A stretch of DNA of 6,971 bases from Candidatus Pacearchaeota archaeon (GTDB taxonomy: Archaea; Nanobdellota; Nanobdellia; Pacearchaeales; GW2011-AR1): positions 1 through 6,971 of the forward strand of contig JACOWL010000006.1 of assembly GCA_016176815.1 (NCBI GenBank), in the 5' to 3' direction. Shown piece by piece: positions 1 to 6,971 of this stretch. Below the pieces are notes generated by a model that made no database searches, had not been told where the DNA came from, and was given only the letters and a program-made list of their open reading frames with translations. A program made the translations under genes and the position numbers. Position 1 is the stretch's first letter, and the number at the start of each line of letters is the position of its first letter.

Positions 1-45
1 TTGTTTTATTTTCCATTGTAAATCAGTAATAACAAAAAACAAAGA

Positions 46-53
46 TTTATAAA
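46..53 (+). promoter_or_regulatory. TATA box of the small exported protein gene
   Basis: TTTATAAA is a good archaeal TATA box. Its centre lies about 41 bases before the ATG at 91, so a start site 26 bases downstream would give a leader of about 15 nt. The leader is A-rich and has no Shine-Dalgarno match. The assignment rests on motif and spacing only. Confidence 0.5.
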
Positions 54-90
54 CCCATTTACCATCAAAAATAATTTAAAAAATAAGAAC

Positions 91-480
91 ATGGTAAACT
101 TAACAAAAATTTTAATAAAGACAAGTCTTGGGCTTTTTAGTCTGGTAAATTCTTTTAATGCTAATGGACAAATAACGTCTGCAAAAGGAGCAACTCCTGA
201 TTTAAAAATTAACTCATTTTATTCATATTTTTTTGATTATGATTCTATAAAAGTTAATTTATCGGACAGGGATAATGACGGAAAAATTGATAAAATAGAT
301 TATATATGTTATCTGCCAAAAGGCGGGACAATCCGCGGGCAATCGCAAGACAATAATTTTGATGGATATTTTGAATCCGGAAAATATAAATCTTTTAATA
401 AAGAAGGTATTTTAGAAAGGTTCTTTTCTAAAGCAGTAAAAGATTATTCAGAAGGCGCGCATAAATTTTATAAGAAATAG
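91..480 (+). CDS. Small exported protein with two calcium-loop-like repeats
   Basis: This 129-residue protein is not one I recognise as a named family. Residues 1-27 have a lysine-containing start, a hydrophobic core (LGLFSLV) and a polar, small-residue end (NANGQ), which fits a weak signal peptide. The rest is soluble. Two segments have acidic residues spaced as in EF-hand, dockerin or thrombospondin type-3 loops: D59, D61, D63, G64, D67 (DRDNDGKIDKID) and D87, N89, D91, G92, E95 (DNNFDGYFE). Calcium binding outside the cell is therefore a reasonable inference, as is a surface or secreted location. C73 is the only cysteine, so no disulfide is likely. The ATG at 91 is the first start after a good TATA box. 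The gene is convergent with the propeller gene and no partner gene is visible on its left within the window. The reading frame looks real; the function is unknown. Confidence 0.7.
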   Translation: MVNLTKILIKTSLGLFSLVNSFNANGQITSAKGATPDLKINSFYSYFFDYDSIKVNLSDRDNDGKIDKIDYICYLPKGGTIRGQSQDNNFDGYFESGKYKSFNKEGILERFFSKAVKDYSEGAHKFYKK

Positions 481-493
481 CTTCGCAATTTCG

Positions 494-515
494 TTATGCT
501 CCTAAATTCGCATAA
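494..515 (+). terminator. Possible terminator hairpin after the small exported protein gene
   Basis: TTATGC (494-499) and GCATAA (510-515) are perfect 6-base inverted repeats around a 10-nt loop. They start 14 bases after the stop codon, and A/T-rich sequence with short T runs follows. The structure sits between two convergent genes, where a terminator is expected. The stem is short and could be chance. Confidence 0.3.
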
Positions 516-554
516 TAAAGAGATAATTTTATTTGTTGATTGAAAATATTTTAA

Positions 555-698
555 TTAATGCTGATGATTGTATTCTCCGGATAAAATTAATTCTCTGGCT
601 TCTTGAGCGTTGCGAGGCTGTGGATGCGGGTCAGTTTCGTCGATATAAACTGCATCGCCAGTTAAACTTTTAGAGATATATCCATTTTGATTTATCGT
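555..698 (-). pseudogene. Detached 3' end (47 codons) of the propeller gene
   Basis: Reading leftward from 698, this stretch encodes 47 residues starting TINQNGYISKSLTGDAVYID and ending EYNHQH before the stop at 555-557. It is out of frame with the main propeller gene only because of the 40-bp tandem duplication at 699-778. Removing one copy joins the sequences in frame after CGRGMFSG and restores a 767-residue protein ((2344 - 40)/3 = 768 codons including stop). No other stop or frameshift is present in the segment, so the break is either very recent, reversible, or an assembly or sequencing artefact. As the sequence stands it has no start of its own, apart from an ATG inside the duplication that would read a nonsense N-terminus first. 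Confidence 0.85.
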
Positions 699-778
699 CC
701 CGCTAAACATTCCGCGTCCGCAAGTGCAGGCATAAAATCCCGCTAAACATTCCGCGTCCGCAAGTGCAGGCATAAAAT
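699..778. repeat. Perfect 40-bp tandem duplication inside a coding region
   Basis: Bases 699-738 and 739-778 are identical 40-mers beginning CCCGCTAAACATTCCGCGTC and ending GCAGGCATAAAAT. Forty is not a multiple of three, so the second copy throws the propeller gene (- strand) out of frame and creates a TAG stop within the repeat. With only two adjacent, identical units and no spacer, this is a slippage or recombination duplication, not a CRISPR-type array. Confidence 0.97.
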
Positions 779-2898
779 TTTTTAAAATCTGACGAGCTTC
801 CTAAGCAATAAGCATAATTGTGGATTCCGCCCGGCACCATTTCCTCTGCTCCAGCTTTTTTCCATGTTGCTCCGCCATCAATAGTTTCTACGACGTTCTC
901 TGCATGATGACCGACAATTAAATGATTAGCGTCTTTAGGATCAATCAAAACCATCTCGTAGTTTGGCATATGGCCAAAATTATATAGCCATCCAATAAAA
1001 TTTTCAGGCTGATCATCTCCATAATTACGAACACCGGCAGTAAGTTCTGTCCAGGTTTCACCGCCGTCTTTGCTTTGAAAAATTCCTCCGTATTTTCCTG
1101 ATAGTTGTTCCTCTAAAGAAAGCTGCCCAAAAAAAACATTGGAAGATGCAACAATAATCTCTGGATCTGAGGAAGACATGGCAAGACGATAAGTGTATTT
1201 GAATCTCTCATCACCTAATGAATTAAAATGTCTGCCTCCGTCGCTGCTTTTAAAAACTCCTTCTCCCAACGCTGATGCATATACTATGCTTGGATTGTCA
1301 GGATTAAAAATAATGGAATATACTGCAAAATTTCCGATTCCGGTTGCTCTAGTCCAAGTTTCTCCTTGATTATACGATTCCCAAAGTCCCTTGCCAGACG
1401 GAGTTTCACCTAGTTCGTCTCCAATTCCTATAAGAATATGATCAGAATTTTTTGGATCAACTGCTATGGATTTGATAGCAGACGCAGACGTCATGCTTTC
1501 CGGCTTATTTTTTTGAATAAACGCGCTGCTTTTTTCACCTAGTGTTCCTTTAAAAAATCCATCGCCACCAAGATACACTATTGAGAAATTATGGGGATCA
1601 GGCAGAAGAGTGAAAACATTTAGGTCTGTTGCGAGACGCTTATATCCTTTACCGCCATTTTTTGACCAATAAAAACCTTGCCTATCCCATGTTCCGACGT
1701 ATATTTCATTTTCATCAAGAGGATTGACGTACACTTCGCGTGTCGCTATTGAAATAAGACCTTGATTTAATTCCTCAAATGTATTTCCATTATCGGAAGA
1801 AACATAAATTCCATTGCCCCCTATACCAACATATATTTTTGAATCAAAACTTACAACCTCTCCAATCCATGCCGGAGGAAGATTCTCTGATGCTGTTTCA
1901 CTAAATAAATTACCATCATTTGATATCCAGATTTTTGGATCAGGATTCCATGTCGCTGCATAAAAATAATTTTCATCAGCTCCAATTCCAGTAACCTGTT
2001 CAAGTCCGTCTACTTTCTCCCATGATAATTCATTTGAAGAAAGTTTATACAACTCCCCTCCCATACGGGCATTAAATTGCAATTCAGCGCCAAGCAAATA
2101 AAGAGTATTTTTAAAATTCACAAACCGGGCAGTCTTTAAGTTTTCAAGACCGTCATTGAATTGCTCCCAACTTTTTCCTTTGTCTGATGAAACTAAAACA
2201 CCATCCTTATGAGTGGCAATATACATTTTTGAATTATAAAAATAAATGTGATTAAAATCATAATATTTATCAAAAACAAAGCGTTTCTCCCAACGTTCTC
2301 CTCCATCTATAGAAACAATAAGAATGCTATTTTCATCGTTAGTAAATCCCGGCACATACAATATTTTTGGATTTTCCGGATCAAGAGCAAGAGTGTGTGA
2401 GTGAAAAATATCCGCTTCAATATCTCTTGTTACATAATCCCTCAAACCCTGCCAACTACTTCCTTTATTATTTGTTCTTGCTAAGCCGGCAATCATTTCA
2501 GGAACATATGCAATATTTACGTCGCTGGAGTCAGCCACAATATCAAATGCTCTGTTTTCTGGAATTCCTCGTCCAATTGCAATTTGTTTCCAAGAATCAT
2601 CTAACTGAAGTTCATAAATTCCCCCAGAATAAAGTGATGCCCAGATTGTATTTTCATGGGGAATCATACGAATTACAGTCCCGCCAAGCGGTCCAGTGGT
2701 TTGTGTCCAACCAACTGAATCTTGATCTGGAGGAAGATTAAAAGCTAAATCATTTTCTTCCTGCGCTTGCTGATTTTGTGACGGAATTTCATCAGCAATT
2801 TCATTTTGAAAGTTATTCTTTGAATTTGAAATAAAAATAATAGTGAGAATAATAACGACGACAGCAACAATTCCAATTAAAATCTTTTTATTCTTCAT
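703..2898 (-). CDS. Membrane-anchored Asp-box beta-propeller protein, frameshifted at its 3' end
   Basis: The 731-residue product has a short basic start, one hydrophobic helix at about residues 6-24, a Gln/Glu-rich linker to about 60, then an exported domain filled with Asp-box (BNR) motifs, S-x-D/N-x-G-x-x-W/F: residues 142-149, 196-203, 237-244, 326-332, 367-374, 412-419, 508-515, 551-558, 609-616 and 672-679. Regular spacing over more than 600 residues fits a pair of seven-bladed propellers, as in GH74 xyloglucanase-like and Vps10/sortilin-like proteins. Asp boxes stabilise the fold and do not by themselves show an enzyme activity, so substrate and catalysis are unknown; adhesion or glycan binding are options. 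The start at 2898 is preceded by a GGGG Shine-Dalgarno core (2904-2907). A 40-bp duplication replaces the last 47 native residues with 11 unrelated ones and a stop. The gene appears richer in G+C than its neighbours, which may mean transfer. Confidence 0.85.
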   Translation of the reverse strand: MKNKKILIGIVAVVVIILTIIFISNSKNNFQNEIADEIPSQNQQAQEENDLAFNLPPDQDSVGWTQTTGPLGGTVIRMIPHENTIWASLYSGGIYELQLDDSWKQIAIGRGIPENRAFDIVADSSDVNIAYVPEMIAGLARTNNKGSSWQGLRDYVTRDIEADIFHSHTLALDPENPKILYVPGFTNDENSILIVSIDGGERWEKRFVFDKYYDFNHIYFYNSKMYIATHKDGVLVSSDKGKSWEQFNDGLENLKTARFVNFKNTLYLLGAELQFNARMGGELYKLSSNELSWEKVDGLEQVTGIGADENYFYAATWNPDPKIWISNDGNLFSETASENLPPAWIGEVVSFDSKIYVGIGGNGIYVSSDNGNTFEELNQGLISIATREVYVNPLDENEIYVGTWDRQGFYWSKNGGKGYKRLATDLNVFTLLPDPHNFSIVYLGGDGFFKGTLGEKSSAFIQKNKPESMTSASAIKSIAVDPKNSDHILIGIGDELGETPSGKGLWESYNQGETWTRATGIGNFAVYSIIFNPDNPSIVYASALGEGVFKSSDGGRHFNSLGDERFKYTYRLAMSSSDPEIIVASSNVFFGQLSLEEQLSGKYGGIFQSKDGGETWTELTAGVRNYGDDQPENFIGWLYNFGHMPNYEMVLIDPKDANHLIVGHHAENVVETIDGGATWKKAGAEEMVPGGIHNYAYCLGSSSDFKKFYACTCGRGMFSGILCLHLRTRNV

Positions 2899-2903
2899 TT
2901 CAG

Positions 2904-2940
2904 CCCCTTGAATAAATAAAGAAATAGAAGTTTAAAAAAG
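2904..2940 (-). promoter_or_regulatory. Promoter and ribosome binding site of the propeller gene
   Basis: On the - strand a TATA-like run (complement of TTTAAAAAAG, 2931-2940) lies about 26 bases before position 2909, giving a leader of about 11 nt. That leader contains AAGGGGCTGA, a partial match to the archaeal GGAGGTGA element, five bases before the ATG at 2898. This is the clearest Shine-Dalgarno-like site in the window. Read-through from the two genes upstream, 63 bp away, is also possible. Confidence 0.4.
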
Positions 2941-2961
2941 TGTGTTTAAGCATGAGTTAAT

Positions 2962-3573
2962 TTAAAAAATCCTTGCTGCGGGGGGAAGTTTTGTAATAAT
3001 AAATTTTGAGCCGGTTTCTTTTGAAACAATTGCAGATAAAACATAATTACCTAAAACAATTTTTGTAAATCCTTCTCCCGCCGGAATTTTTGATTTCTTG
3101 GAAAAAATCTGAATAATCTGATTTATTTCCTGTTCAGACAAAATTATATTTGTGGGCTTTGCCCCCATTCTGCCTTTAACAAGAACCGCCTTGTCTGGAC
3201 CATTTGATTCTATTACATTCACTGCAGGATCAGTCAAAAAAGGATTTAACCCCCCCAAATTTAAATCAATTTCATTTGTTGCATAAGGACGCAAATATGC
3301 AAATTGCGGCGGCAACTTTGTTTCTGGAATTTTTAAAATTGGCTGGGACTTTTGTCTTGAAATCTCAAAAGATTTTGTTGGCGGTTGAAAAAAAGTTCCG
3401 GCTTTAATTTCTTCAGGAATTTTTTTATTTATTTTCTCTGCAAATTCATCTCTTTTTGTCTTCGGTAATTCTTGTCTGACTAAAAATTCCATCGGGTTCT
3501 TTGAAATAATTAATCTTTTCGTAAAATCCAAGAGAACAAGCGTTTTTAATTCAACTGAAGAATTTTCTAACAT
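2962..3573 (-). CDS. Stand-alone N-terminal domain of a CpaF/VirB11-type secretion ATPase
   Basis: The 203-residue protein has a mixed N-terminal part (1-100, with a Pro-rich stretch around 64-92). Residues 104-195 then resemble the domain that precedes the RecA-like ATPase core in CpaF/TadA/VirB11-type type II and IV secretion ATPases: LNPFLTDPAVNVIESNGPD (109-127), an alternating basic strand (KAVLVKG), then SEQEINQIIQIFSKKSKIP (146-164) and a final strand pair (165-194). In the ATPases this region reads roughly 'l..ll.Dp.v.dI.vngp...v.v' followed by 'i..ii..ia...g'. No Walker A, Asp box or Walker B motif follows; the gene simply ends at LPPAARIF. The start at 3573 is one base after the stop of the upstream gene, with AAAGGA (3581-3586) as a possible ribosome binding site. 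It may bind a pilus or archaellum-like motor as an adaptor, or be a repurposed fold. The fold call is from pattern memory and moderate; the role is unknown. Confidence 0.6.
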   Translation of the reverse strand: MLENSSVELKTLVLLDFTKRLIISKNPMEFLVRQELPKTKRDEFAEKINKKIPEEIKAGTFFQPPTKSFEISRQKSQPILKIPETKLPPQFAYLRPYATNEIDLNLGGLNPFLTDPAVNVIESNGPDKAVLVKGRMGAKPTNIILSEQEINQIIQIFSKKSKIPAGEGFTKIVLGNYVLSAIVSKETGSKFIITKLPPAARIF

Positions 3574-3574
3574 T

Positions 3575-3988
3575 TTAAAATCCTTTAAATGGAGATTTCT
3601 GGTATCTTTCTTCCCCTTTTGTTATCGGAGAAGGAGCTGGAGATTGTCTAAATTGGGGCATTGCCGGTTGAATTATTTTTTCAGGTTCTCTGCCTTCACC
3701 CATTAAAGCCATACCTCTTGCAATTATTTTGTTTTGCTCTAAAATATTATTTAGTTTGTTTATAATTTTATCTTCATCCATTGGTTTTGTAAAATTAATG
3801 TCTTTTTTTGCCAACGCTGCTGCAGACAATTCAAATAATTCCAAAAGTTTTGAAATTTGGTTTGAAAGTTCATCAAATCTAACAGACAAATTAGTCATTA
3901 CTTTCTGAAGAGATACAAAATTTTCTACAAGTCCTTTGTTAGAACTGACTTTAGAAACTTCTTGATTTTTTACCGCCTTTTTTACCAT
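3575..3988 (-). CDS. Coiled-coil protein paired with the ATPase-domain-like protein
   Basis: The 137-residue protein begins with a basic tail (VKKAVKNQE), then shows heptad-like helices at about residues 19-60 (LVENFVSLQKVMTNLSVRF and on through DELSNQISKLLELFE) and 71-92 (DEDKIINKLNNILEQNKIIA). A Pro/Gln-rich, probably disordered tail (100-137) follows. There is no signal peptide or membrane segment, so it should be cytoplasmic or a peripheral partner. Its TAA stop is separated by a single base from the ATG of the following gene, so the two are almost certainly translated from one mRNA and probably act together. I recall similar coiled-coil proteins of unknown function in DPANN archaea but cannot name a family. 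The ATG at 3988 lies 26 bases from a TATA box, consistent with a leaderless transcript. Confidence 0.75.
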   Translation of the reverse strand: MVKKAVKNQEVSKVSSNKGLVENFVSLQKVMTNLSVRFDELSNQISKLLELFELSAAALAKKDINFTKPMDEDKIINKLNNILEQNKIIARGMALMGEGREPEKIIQPAMPQFRQSPAPSPITKGEERYQKSPFKGF

Positions 3989-4008
3989 AGAAATTAAAGG
4001 TTTTTTTT

Positions 4009-4020
4009 GTTTATAAATTT
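4009..4020 (-). promoter_or_regulatory. TATA box of the coiled-coil/ATPase-domain operon
   Basis: On the - strand this reads AAATTTATAAAC. Its centre is about 26 bases before the ATG at 3988, the normal archaeal distance from TATA to transcription start. Transcription would begin at or next to the start codon. The bases between (CCTTTAATTTCT before the ATG) hold no Shine-Dalgarno match, which supports a leaderless mRNA. Confidence 0.55.
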
Positions 4021-4164
4021 ATTCAAATCGCGGTTTATTAAAACTTTTCTTTGTTTTGAAAGCGCCCCATTTCCGACCAATCTGCTTTTTAAGATTCGAA
4101 ATAAATAAGGAACCTCGTTCCAAAATATATTTTTGTTTTTGAATTAATAAATATATTTTTTTGA

Positions 4165-4182
4165 ATGCGCGAGCCGAACTCG
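4165..4182 (-). repeat. Degenerate copy of the tRNA-Gly 3' end
   Basis: The + strand reads ATGCGCGAGCCGAACTCG. This equals the tRNA-Gly 3' end (4260-4284) with seven bases of the T-loop region removed: GCGCGAGCC is identical, and the following GAACTCG resumes after the gap. On the - strand it ends ...GCTCGCGCAT exactly as the tRNA does. Confidence 0.7.
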
Positions 4183-4226
4183 AGCTTTACTTTTGAAATG
4201 AAACTAAAAATAGCCAAAAGCAAAAC

Positions 4227-4256
4227 TCTCGGATTCGAAATCGGGTTCCCCGAGTT
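4227..4256 (-). repeat. Degenerate copy of the tRNA-Gly T-arm and 3' anticodon stem
   Basis: Compared with the tRNA at 4269-4298, this segment shares ATTCGAA, then TCGGGTT, CC, CG and GTT in the same order and spacing, roughly 24 of 29 positions by eye. It covers the T-arm, variable region and 3' anticodon stem, but the T-stem no longer pairs, so it is not a functional tRNA. It begins just five bases beyond the mature tRNA 3' end. Confidence 0.6.
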
Positions 4257-4260
4257 CTGA

Positions 4261-4388
4261 TGCGCGAGCCGAGATTCGAACTCGGGTTACCTCGTGTTTG
4301 CTTTTTTTCTCCAAAAGGAGGTTGATTGTCAAGGAACCTTGGTTCCTTACATTGGCAACGAGGCGTTCTACCGCTGAACTACTCACGC
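4261..4388 (-). tRNA. tRNA-Gly(GCC) with a 57-nt intron
   Basis: On the - strand the acceptor stem GCGTGAG (4382-4388) pairs with CTCGCGC (4262-4268), with one G-T pair. The D-stem is GTTC/GAAC, the anticodon stem CCTCG/CGAGG, the loop TTGCCA-A with anticodon GCC, and the T-arm CCGAG-TTCGAAT-CTCGG. The discriminator is A and CCA is not encoded. The 5' exon is 4353-4388 (36 nt), the 3' exon 4261-4295 (35 nt), and the intron 4296-4352 sits between positions 37 and 38, the canonical archaeal site. A TATA-like element at about 4413-4427 lies the right distance upstream for its promoter. The mature tRNA is 71 nt and complete. Confidence 0.93.
4296..4352 (-). other. tRNA-Gly intron with bulge-helix-bulge splice structure
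   Basis: TTGC (tRNA 32-35) can pair with GCAA near the intron 3' end. This leaves three-base bulges CA|A and AC|A next to the 4-bp helix, with the cuts at the expected place in each bulge. Within the intron, TGTAAGGAAC pairs with GTTCCTTGACA (one bulged G, loop CAAG), and CTCC/GGAG form a second small hairpin around TTTT. An A7 run follows. The helix expected inside the second bulge is not a simple long stem, so this is a relaxed motif. RNA would be cut by the tRNA splicing endonuclease and ligated. Confidence 0.7.
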
Positions 4389-4412
4389 TTCTTCTTAAAT
4401 AATAAATAAATG

Positions 4413-4427
4413 TTATTTAAAAATTTA
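4413..4427 (-). promoter_or_regulatory. TATA-like element of tRNA-Gly
   Basis: The - strand reads TAAATTTTTAAATAA, centred about 30 bases before the tRNA 5' end at 4388. Spacing suits transcription starting a few bases upstream of the mature end. The surrounding sequence is very A/T-rich, so the exact box is uncertain. Confidence 0.4.
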
Positions 4428-4463
4428 TTATTTAGAATAAGACAATTATTTTACAGCATAATA

Positions 4464-4479
4464 AAACTTAAAAATAAAG
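4464..4479 (+). promoter_or_regulatory. Possible TATA element of the ion channel gene
   Basis: AAACTTAAAAATAAAG is centred about 25 bases before the ATG at 4496, which would give a leaderless mRNA. No Shine-Dalgarno sequence is seen in the A-rich bases before the start. The A/T-rich background keeps confidence low. Confidence 0.35.
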
Positions 4480-4495
4480 AGCATAATAAAAAAAT

Positions 4496-5461
4496 ATGAA
4501 AAAATTATTTCCGGTTATTTTAATCATATTAATTCTTGCTCCTATAGTTTTTGCGGATAATTTGACTAATGAGGTAATAATTCTATCAAAACCTGAAGCA
4601 GAAAACCAAACAGCAAATTTAAATTCTGAAAATCAGATAAAAGTTGGGGTTTATGTTTTAAATTTAGGAAAATTTGATATTTCAACGGGAGCATTTACCG
4701 CAGATTTTTATTTGTCTTTGAAATGCGAGAATGTCTGCCCAAAACAGGATTTTGAATTTATGAATGGCAGGGCTTCTTCAGTTGATAAAATTATTGATAG
4801 ACCATCTGAGAAGTTTTACAGAATACAAGCAAATTTAAACGGCCAGGTTGATTTAAAAAAATTTCCATTTGACCAGCAAAACATTCAAATTATAATAGAG
4901 GATAAGAAAAAAACAATTGAAGAATTAGAATATGTTCCGGATTTAGAAGCAAGCGGAATTGATGATTCTGTAACTTTTACCGGCTGGAATCTTGAAGATT
5001 GGAAATCTGAAGCGCAAATCCATAGCTATGAAATATATAATGAAAGTTATTCACAATATGTTTTCACCATGCCTATTTCAAGAATTAAAATTAATGCAAT
5101 TTTCAAAACTTTTCTACCAATAATTTTTATTATATTAGTAATGCTTTCAAGTTTTATTCTTGATCCTGATAAAATAACTACAAGATTAGCAATGGTCGGT
5201 TCTGCATTAGTTGCATCAGTAATGTTTCACATTTCTTTAGGGAATCAAATTCCGCCCGTCGGATATCTGACTTTTATTGATAAATTTATGGTTTTAACTT
5301 ATTTTATAATATTGCTTAGTTTTACATTTAATGTATTCTTACTAGAATTATATGAAAGAAAAAAAGACAAGTTAGTAATGCAAATTCACAGGGCAACAGA
5401 ATTTACTATGTTTGGGGTCGTTCCTTTGCTCTATATTTTATTATTCATCTTTTTTTCATAA
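4496..5461 (+). CDS. Pentameric ligand-gated ion channel (GLIC/ELIC-like)
   Basis: This 321-residue protein has the full layout of a prokaryotic Cys-loop-superfamily channel (GLIC about 317, ELIC about 322 residues). A signal peptide covers 1-20. An extracellular beta-sandwich domain (about 22-195) contains DFYLSLK (70-76), the family hallmark FPFDQQ (123-128), FTGWNLEDW (161-169) and the pre-M1 motif ISR (194-196). Helices M1 (200-222, with the conserved Pro208), M2 (227-252), M3 (263-285) and M4 (300-320) follow. Setting R230 as 0', the pore-facing M2 residues would be A2', S6', V9', M13', I16' and N20', ending in PPVGY like the PRLPY/PKTPY of ELIC/GLIC. The Cys-loop cysteines are absent, as in other prokaryotic members; C77 and C81 form a separate CxxxC pair. 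GLIC's His at 11' is Ser here, so its proton gating need not apply, and -1'/-2' are Thr, so selectivity is open. Ligand unknown. It overlaps the TatD gene end by 17 bp, tail to tail. Confidence 0.94.
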   Translation: MKKLFPVILIILILAPIVFADNLTNEVIILSKPEAENQTANLNSENQIKVGVYVLNLGKFDISTGAFTADFYLSLKCENVCPKQDFEFMNGRASSVDKIIDRPSEKFYRIQANLNGQVDLKKFPFDQQNIQIIIEDKKKTIEELEYVPDLEASGIDDSVTFTGWNLEDWKSEAQIHSYEIYNESYSQYVFTMPISRIKINAIFKTFLPIIFIILVMLSSFILDPDKITTRLAMVGSALVASVMFHISLGNQIPPVGYLTFIDKFMVLTYFIILLSFTFNVFLLELYERKKDKLVMQIHRATEFTMFGVVPLLYILLFIFFS

Positions 5462-6194
5462 AAATTCGATTATAATTTTCTTCAATTATTTTTTCAACTT
5501 CAGCTAAAGACAAATTCTTTATTTCCGATATTTTTTTATAGCTTTCAATTACATTTGCCGGTTCATTATCTCTGAGTTTGTCGGGATGCAGAAACGGAGA
5601 ATCTGTTTCGCAGAATAATTGTTTAATCGGAGTTATTTCAATTATTTTTTGGAAATGCTCTGAATGTTTTACATTTGCGGGAATTGAAAGAAACCATTTA
5701 TTATTTATAATTCTATTTACTAACTTCATATTTCCGCTAAAGCAGTGCATAATTATTTTATTATAATTAAAACTTTCCAAAAAATCTATTGTTTGTTTTT
5801 CTGCGTATCTTGAATGAATAACAACGGGGATGTTCAATTCTTTAGCTAAATTTACAAATTTCTTTAAATTTTCTTTTTGTTTTTCTAAGGTTTCTTCTGA
5901 ATTTTCCTTCAAATCAATACCAACTTCTCCAATCCCGAGCATATTATATTTATTTTTTTTAATAAATTCAATTTCTTTATCAATTTCTAAATTAGATAAT
6001 TTTAATGCTTCGGTTGGATATATCCCCCAGGCAATTTCTATATTGGGAAATCTCTTTTTTAATTCCAAGATTTTTCTGTTGGATTTTGGATCTGTTCCAG
6101 CCGTTAAAATTTTTACATTTTGTCTTTTTGAGTTTTCAATAAGGACATCAATATTTTTGCATAAATCCAAGTGAGAGTGAATATCTATAAACAT
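5445..6194 (-). CDS. TatD-family metal-dependent hydrolase/DNase
   Basis: This 249-residue protein is a complete amidohydrolase-like TIM barrel of the TatD type. Metal ligands are visible in order: H6 and H8 in DIHSHLD, E90 in GIGEVGID, H127 in VVIHSR, H150 in MHCFSG, and D198 in ETDSPFL. The late family motif NEPANV (210-215) and a C-terminal helix with LSLAEVEKIIEENYNRIF are also present. Characterised members are two-metal nucleases with 3'-5' exonuclease activity on DNA, and some on RNA, in the cytoplasm; the exact substrate here cannot be read from sequence. Length matches the family (about 250-265). The ATG at 6194 is the first codon of the conserved domain and lies two bases after the NYN stop, with no clear Shine-Dalgarno, so it is likely translated by coupling. 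Its last codons overlap the 3' end of the ion channel gene on the other strand. Confidence 0.93.
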   Translation of the reverse strand: MFIDIHSHLDLCKNIDVLIENSKRQNVKILTAGTDPKSNRKILELKKRFPNIEIAWGIYPTEALKLSNLEIDKEIEFIKKNKYNMLGIGEVGIDLKENSEETLEKQKENLKKFVNLAKELNIPVVIHSRYAEKQTIDFLESFNYNKIIMHCFSGNMKLVNRIINNKWFLSIPANVKHSEHFQKIIEITPIKQLFCETDSPFLHPDKLRDNEPANVIESYKKISEIKNLSLAEVEKIIEENYNRIFMKKR

Positions 6195-6971
6195 TTTTAT
6201 CTAAATTTGCCTTGTCTCAACTCATTAGAAAACCCATATCTTGGACAGCAAACAATTACTTCATATCCTGCATCTTTGATTATTTGCATTGCTGGAATAA
6301 AATCAGCATCACCAGAAATTAGTATGCAAACTTCACATTTTTTTTCTACTAAGGTTTTTCTAATCATCTCAGAAGCAATCATAACATCAATTCCTTTTTC
6401 TATTTTTATTTTCAATTCTTTTATTTTCTTAAGTTTTCTTTCTTCAACAATTATTCCTTGTTTTTTTAATCCGTCTAAAAATCCCATGTGCTTATAGTAT
6501 GTAGTTTCGTCGTCAGAAATATCTGGAACTGCATTGTAATACCTAATTTCTTTTAGTTCTAATTTAAAATTATCACAGATAAATCTTGATAGACTTTTGA
6601 AATCTATTTTAGAAGGTTTATTAACTAATGATTTAGAATTATGATAAAAATTGCTTCCGTCAATAAAGACAATTGCTTTTCTCTTTTCCATAAAAATAAA
6701 TAAGCCCGGCATTACCCGAAGGCCATACCGGGGATTTGATTAATATAATAATTAACTGCGGTTTTTAATCTTTTCTATTTTAAAAGAATGGTCCGTACAA
6801 GAATCGAACTTGTGTTTGCTCGGTGTAAACGAGCTGTTCTGCCATTGGACTAACGGACCTTAATAATCTAACAAGATAAATTTAATTTTTAAGGTTTTGG
6901 TTAGCTTTTTTTAGATAAATGCGGATTATTTTTAAGGTATTTTTCCCTCAAATAGAGAAATTTTTTTGTTG

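Larger units (their letters stand above)
4021..4260. other. Intergenic stretch with tRNA-derived fragments and A/T repeats
   Basis: No convincing gene lies here. The part nearest the tRNA holds two degenerate pieces of tRNA-Gly sequence (listed separately). At 4123-4134 and 4149-4160 the 12-mer AAATATATTTTT occurs twice. At 4109-4121 GGAAC and GTTCC flank a 3-base loop and are followed on the - strand by a T-rich run, so this could end a tRNA-Gly transcript. A frame on the - strand from about 4195 to 4019 is open but has no ATG. Confidence 0.5.

Overview
The window looks like a piece of an archaeal chromosome, most likely from a DPANN-type lineage (Woesearchaeota, Pacearchaeota or relatives). 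It is A+T-rich with short intergenic gaps. It carries a tRNA-Gly interrupted by an intron at the archaeal 37/38 position, with bases around the splice sites that can form the bulge-helix-bulge recognised by the archaeal splicing endonuclease. Neither tRNA encodes CCA. Several genes have a TATA-like box about 25-30 bases upstream of the start codon and no clear Shine-Dalgarno sequence, which suggests leaderless or short-leader mRNAs. The lineage is an inference from protein character and cannot be fixed without a search.

Left part (1-2900): a small exported protein with two calcium-loop-like repeats on the + strand faces a large membrane-anchored beta-propeller protein with about ten Asp-box repeats on the - strand. 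The propeller gene is broken near its 3' end by a perfect 40-bp tandem duplication (699-778). This shifts the frame and cuts off the last 47 codons, which are otherwise intact downstream. Middle (2960-4020): a tightly coupled pair on the - strand encodes a coiled-coil protein and a protein that looks like only the N-terminal domain of a CpaF/VirB11-type secretion ATPase, without the ATPase domain.

Next (4020-4500): tRNA-Gly(GCC) with a 57-nt intron. On its 3' side are two degenerate pieces of the same tRNA's 3' half. Then, on the + strand (4496-5461), comes the most striking gene: a complete pentameric ligand-gated ion channel (Cys-loop receptor superfamily, GLIC/ELIC type), rare in archaea. 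It overlaps tail-to-tail with a TatD-family metal-dependent nuclease.

Right part (5445-6971): a - strand run of tRNA-Val(UAC), a strong 12-bp hairpin with a UUCG loop, a NYN-domain (PIN-like) nuclease and TatD. The two nuclease genes are 2 nt apart and probably co-transcribed. The hairpin ends 13 nt before the NYN start codon, so it is either the tRNA terminator or a leader structure of the nuclease mRNA.

No mobile element with a transposase or integrase, no CRISPR array and no rRNA is visible. The surface-related genes (exported calcium-loop protein, anchored propeller, ion channel, secretion-ATPase-like domain) would fit a cell that interacts closely with its surroundings or a host, but this is inference from gene content.
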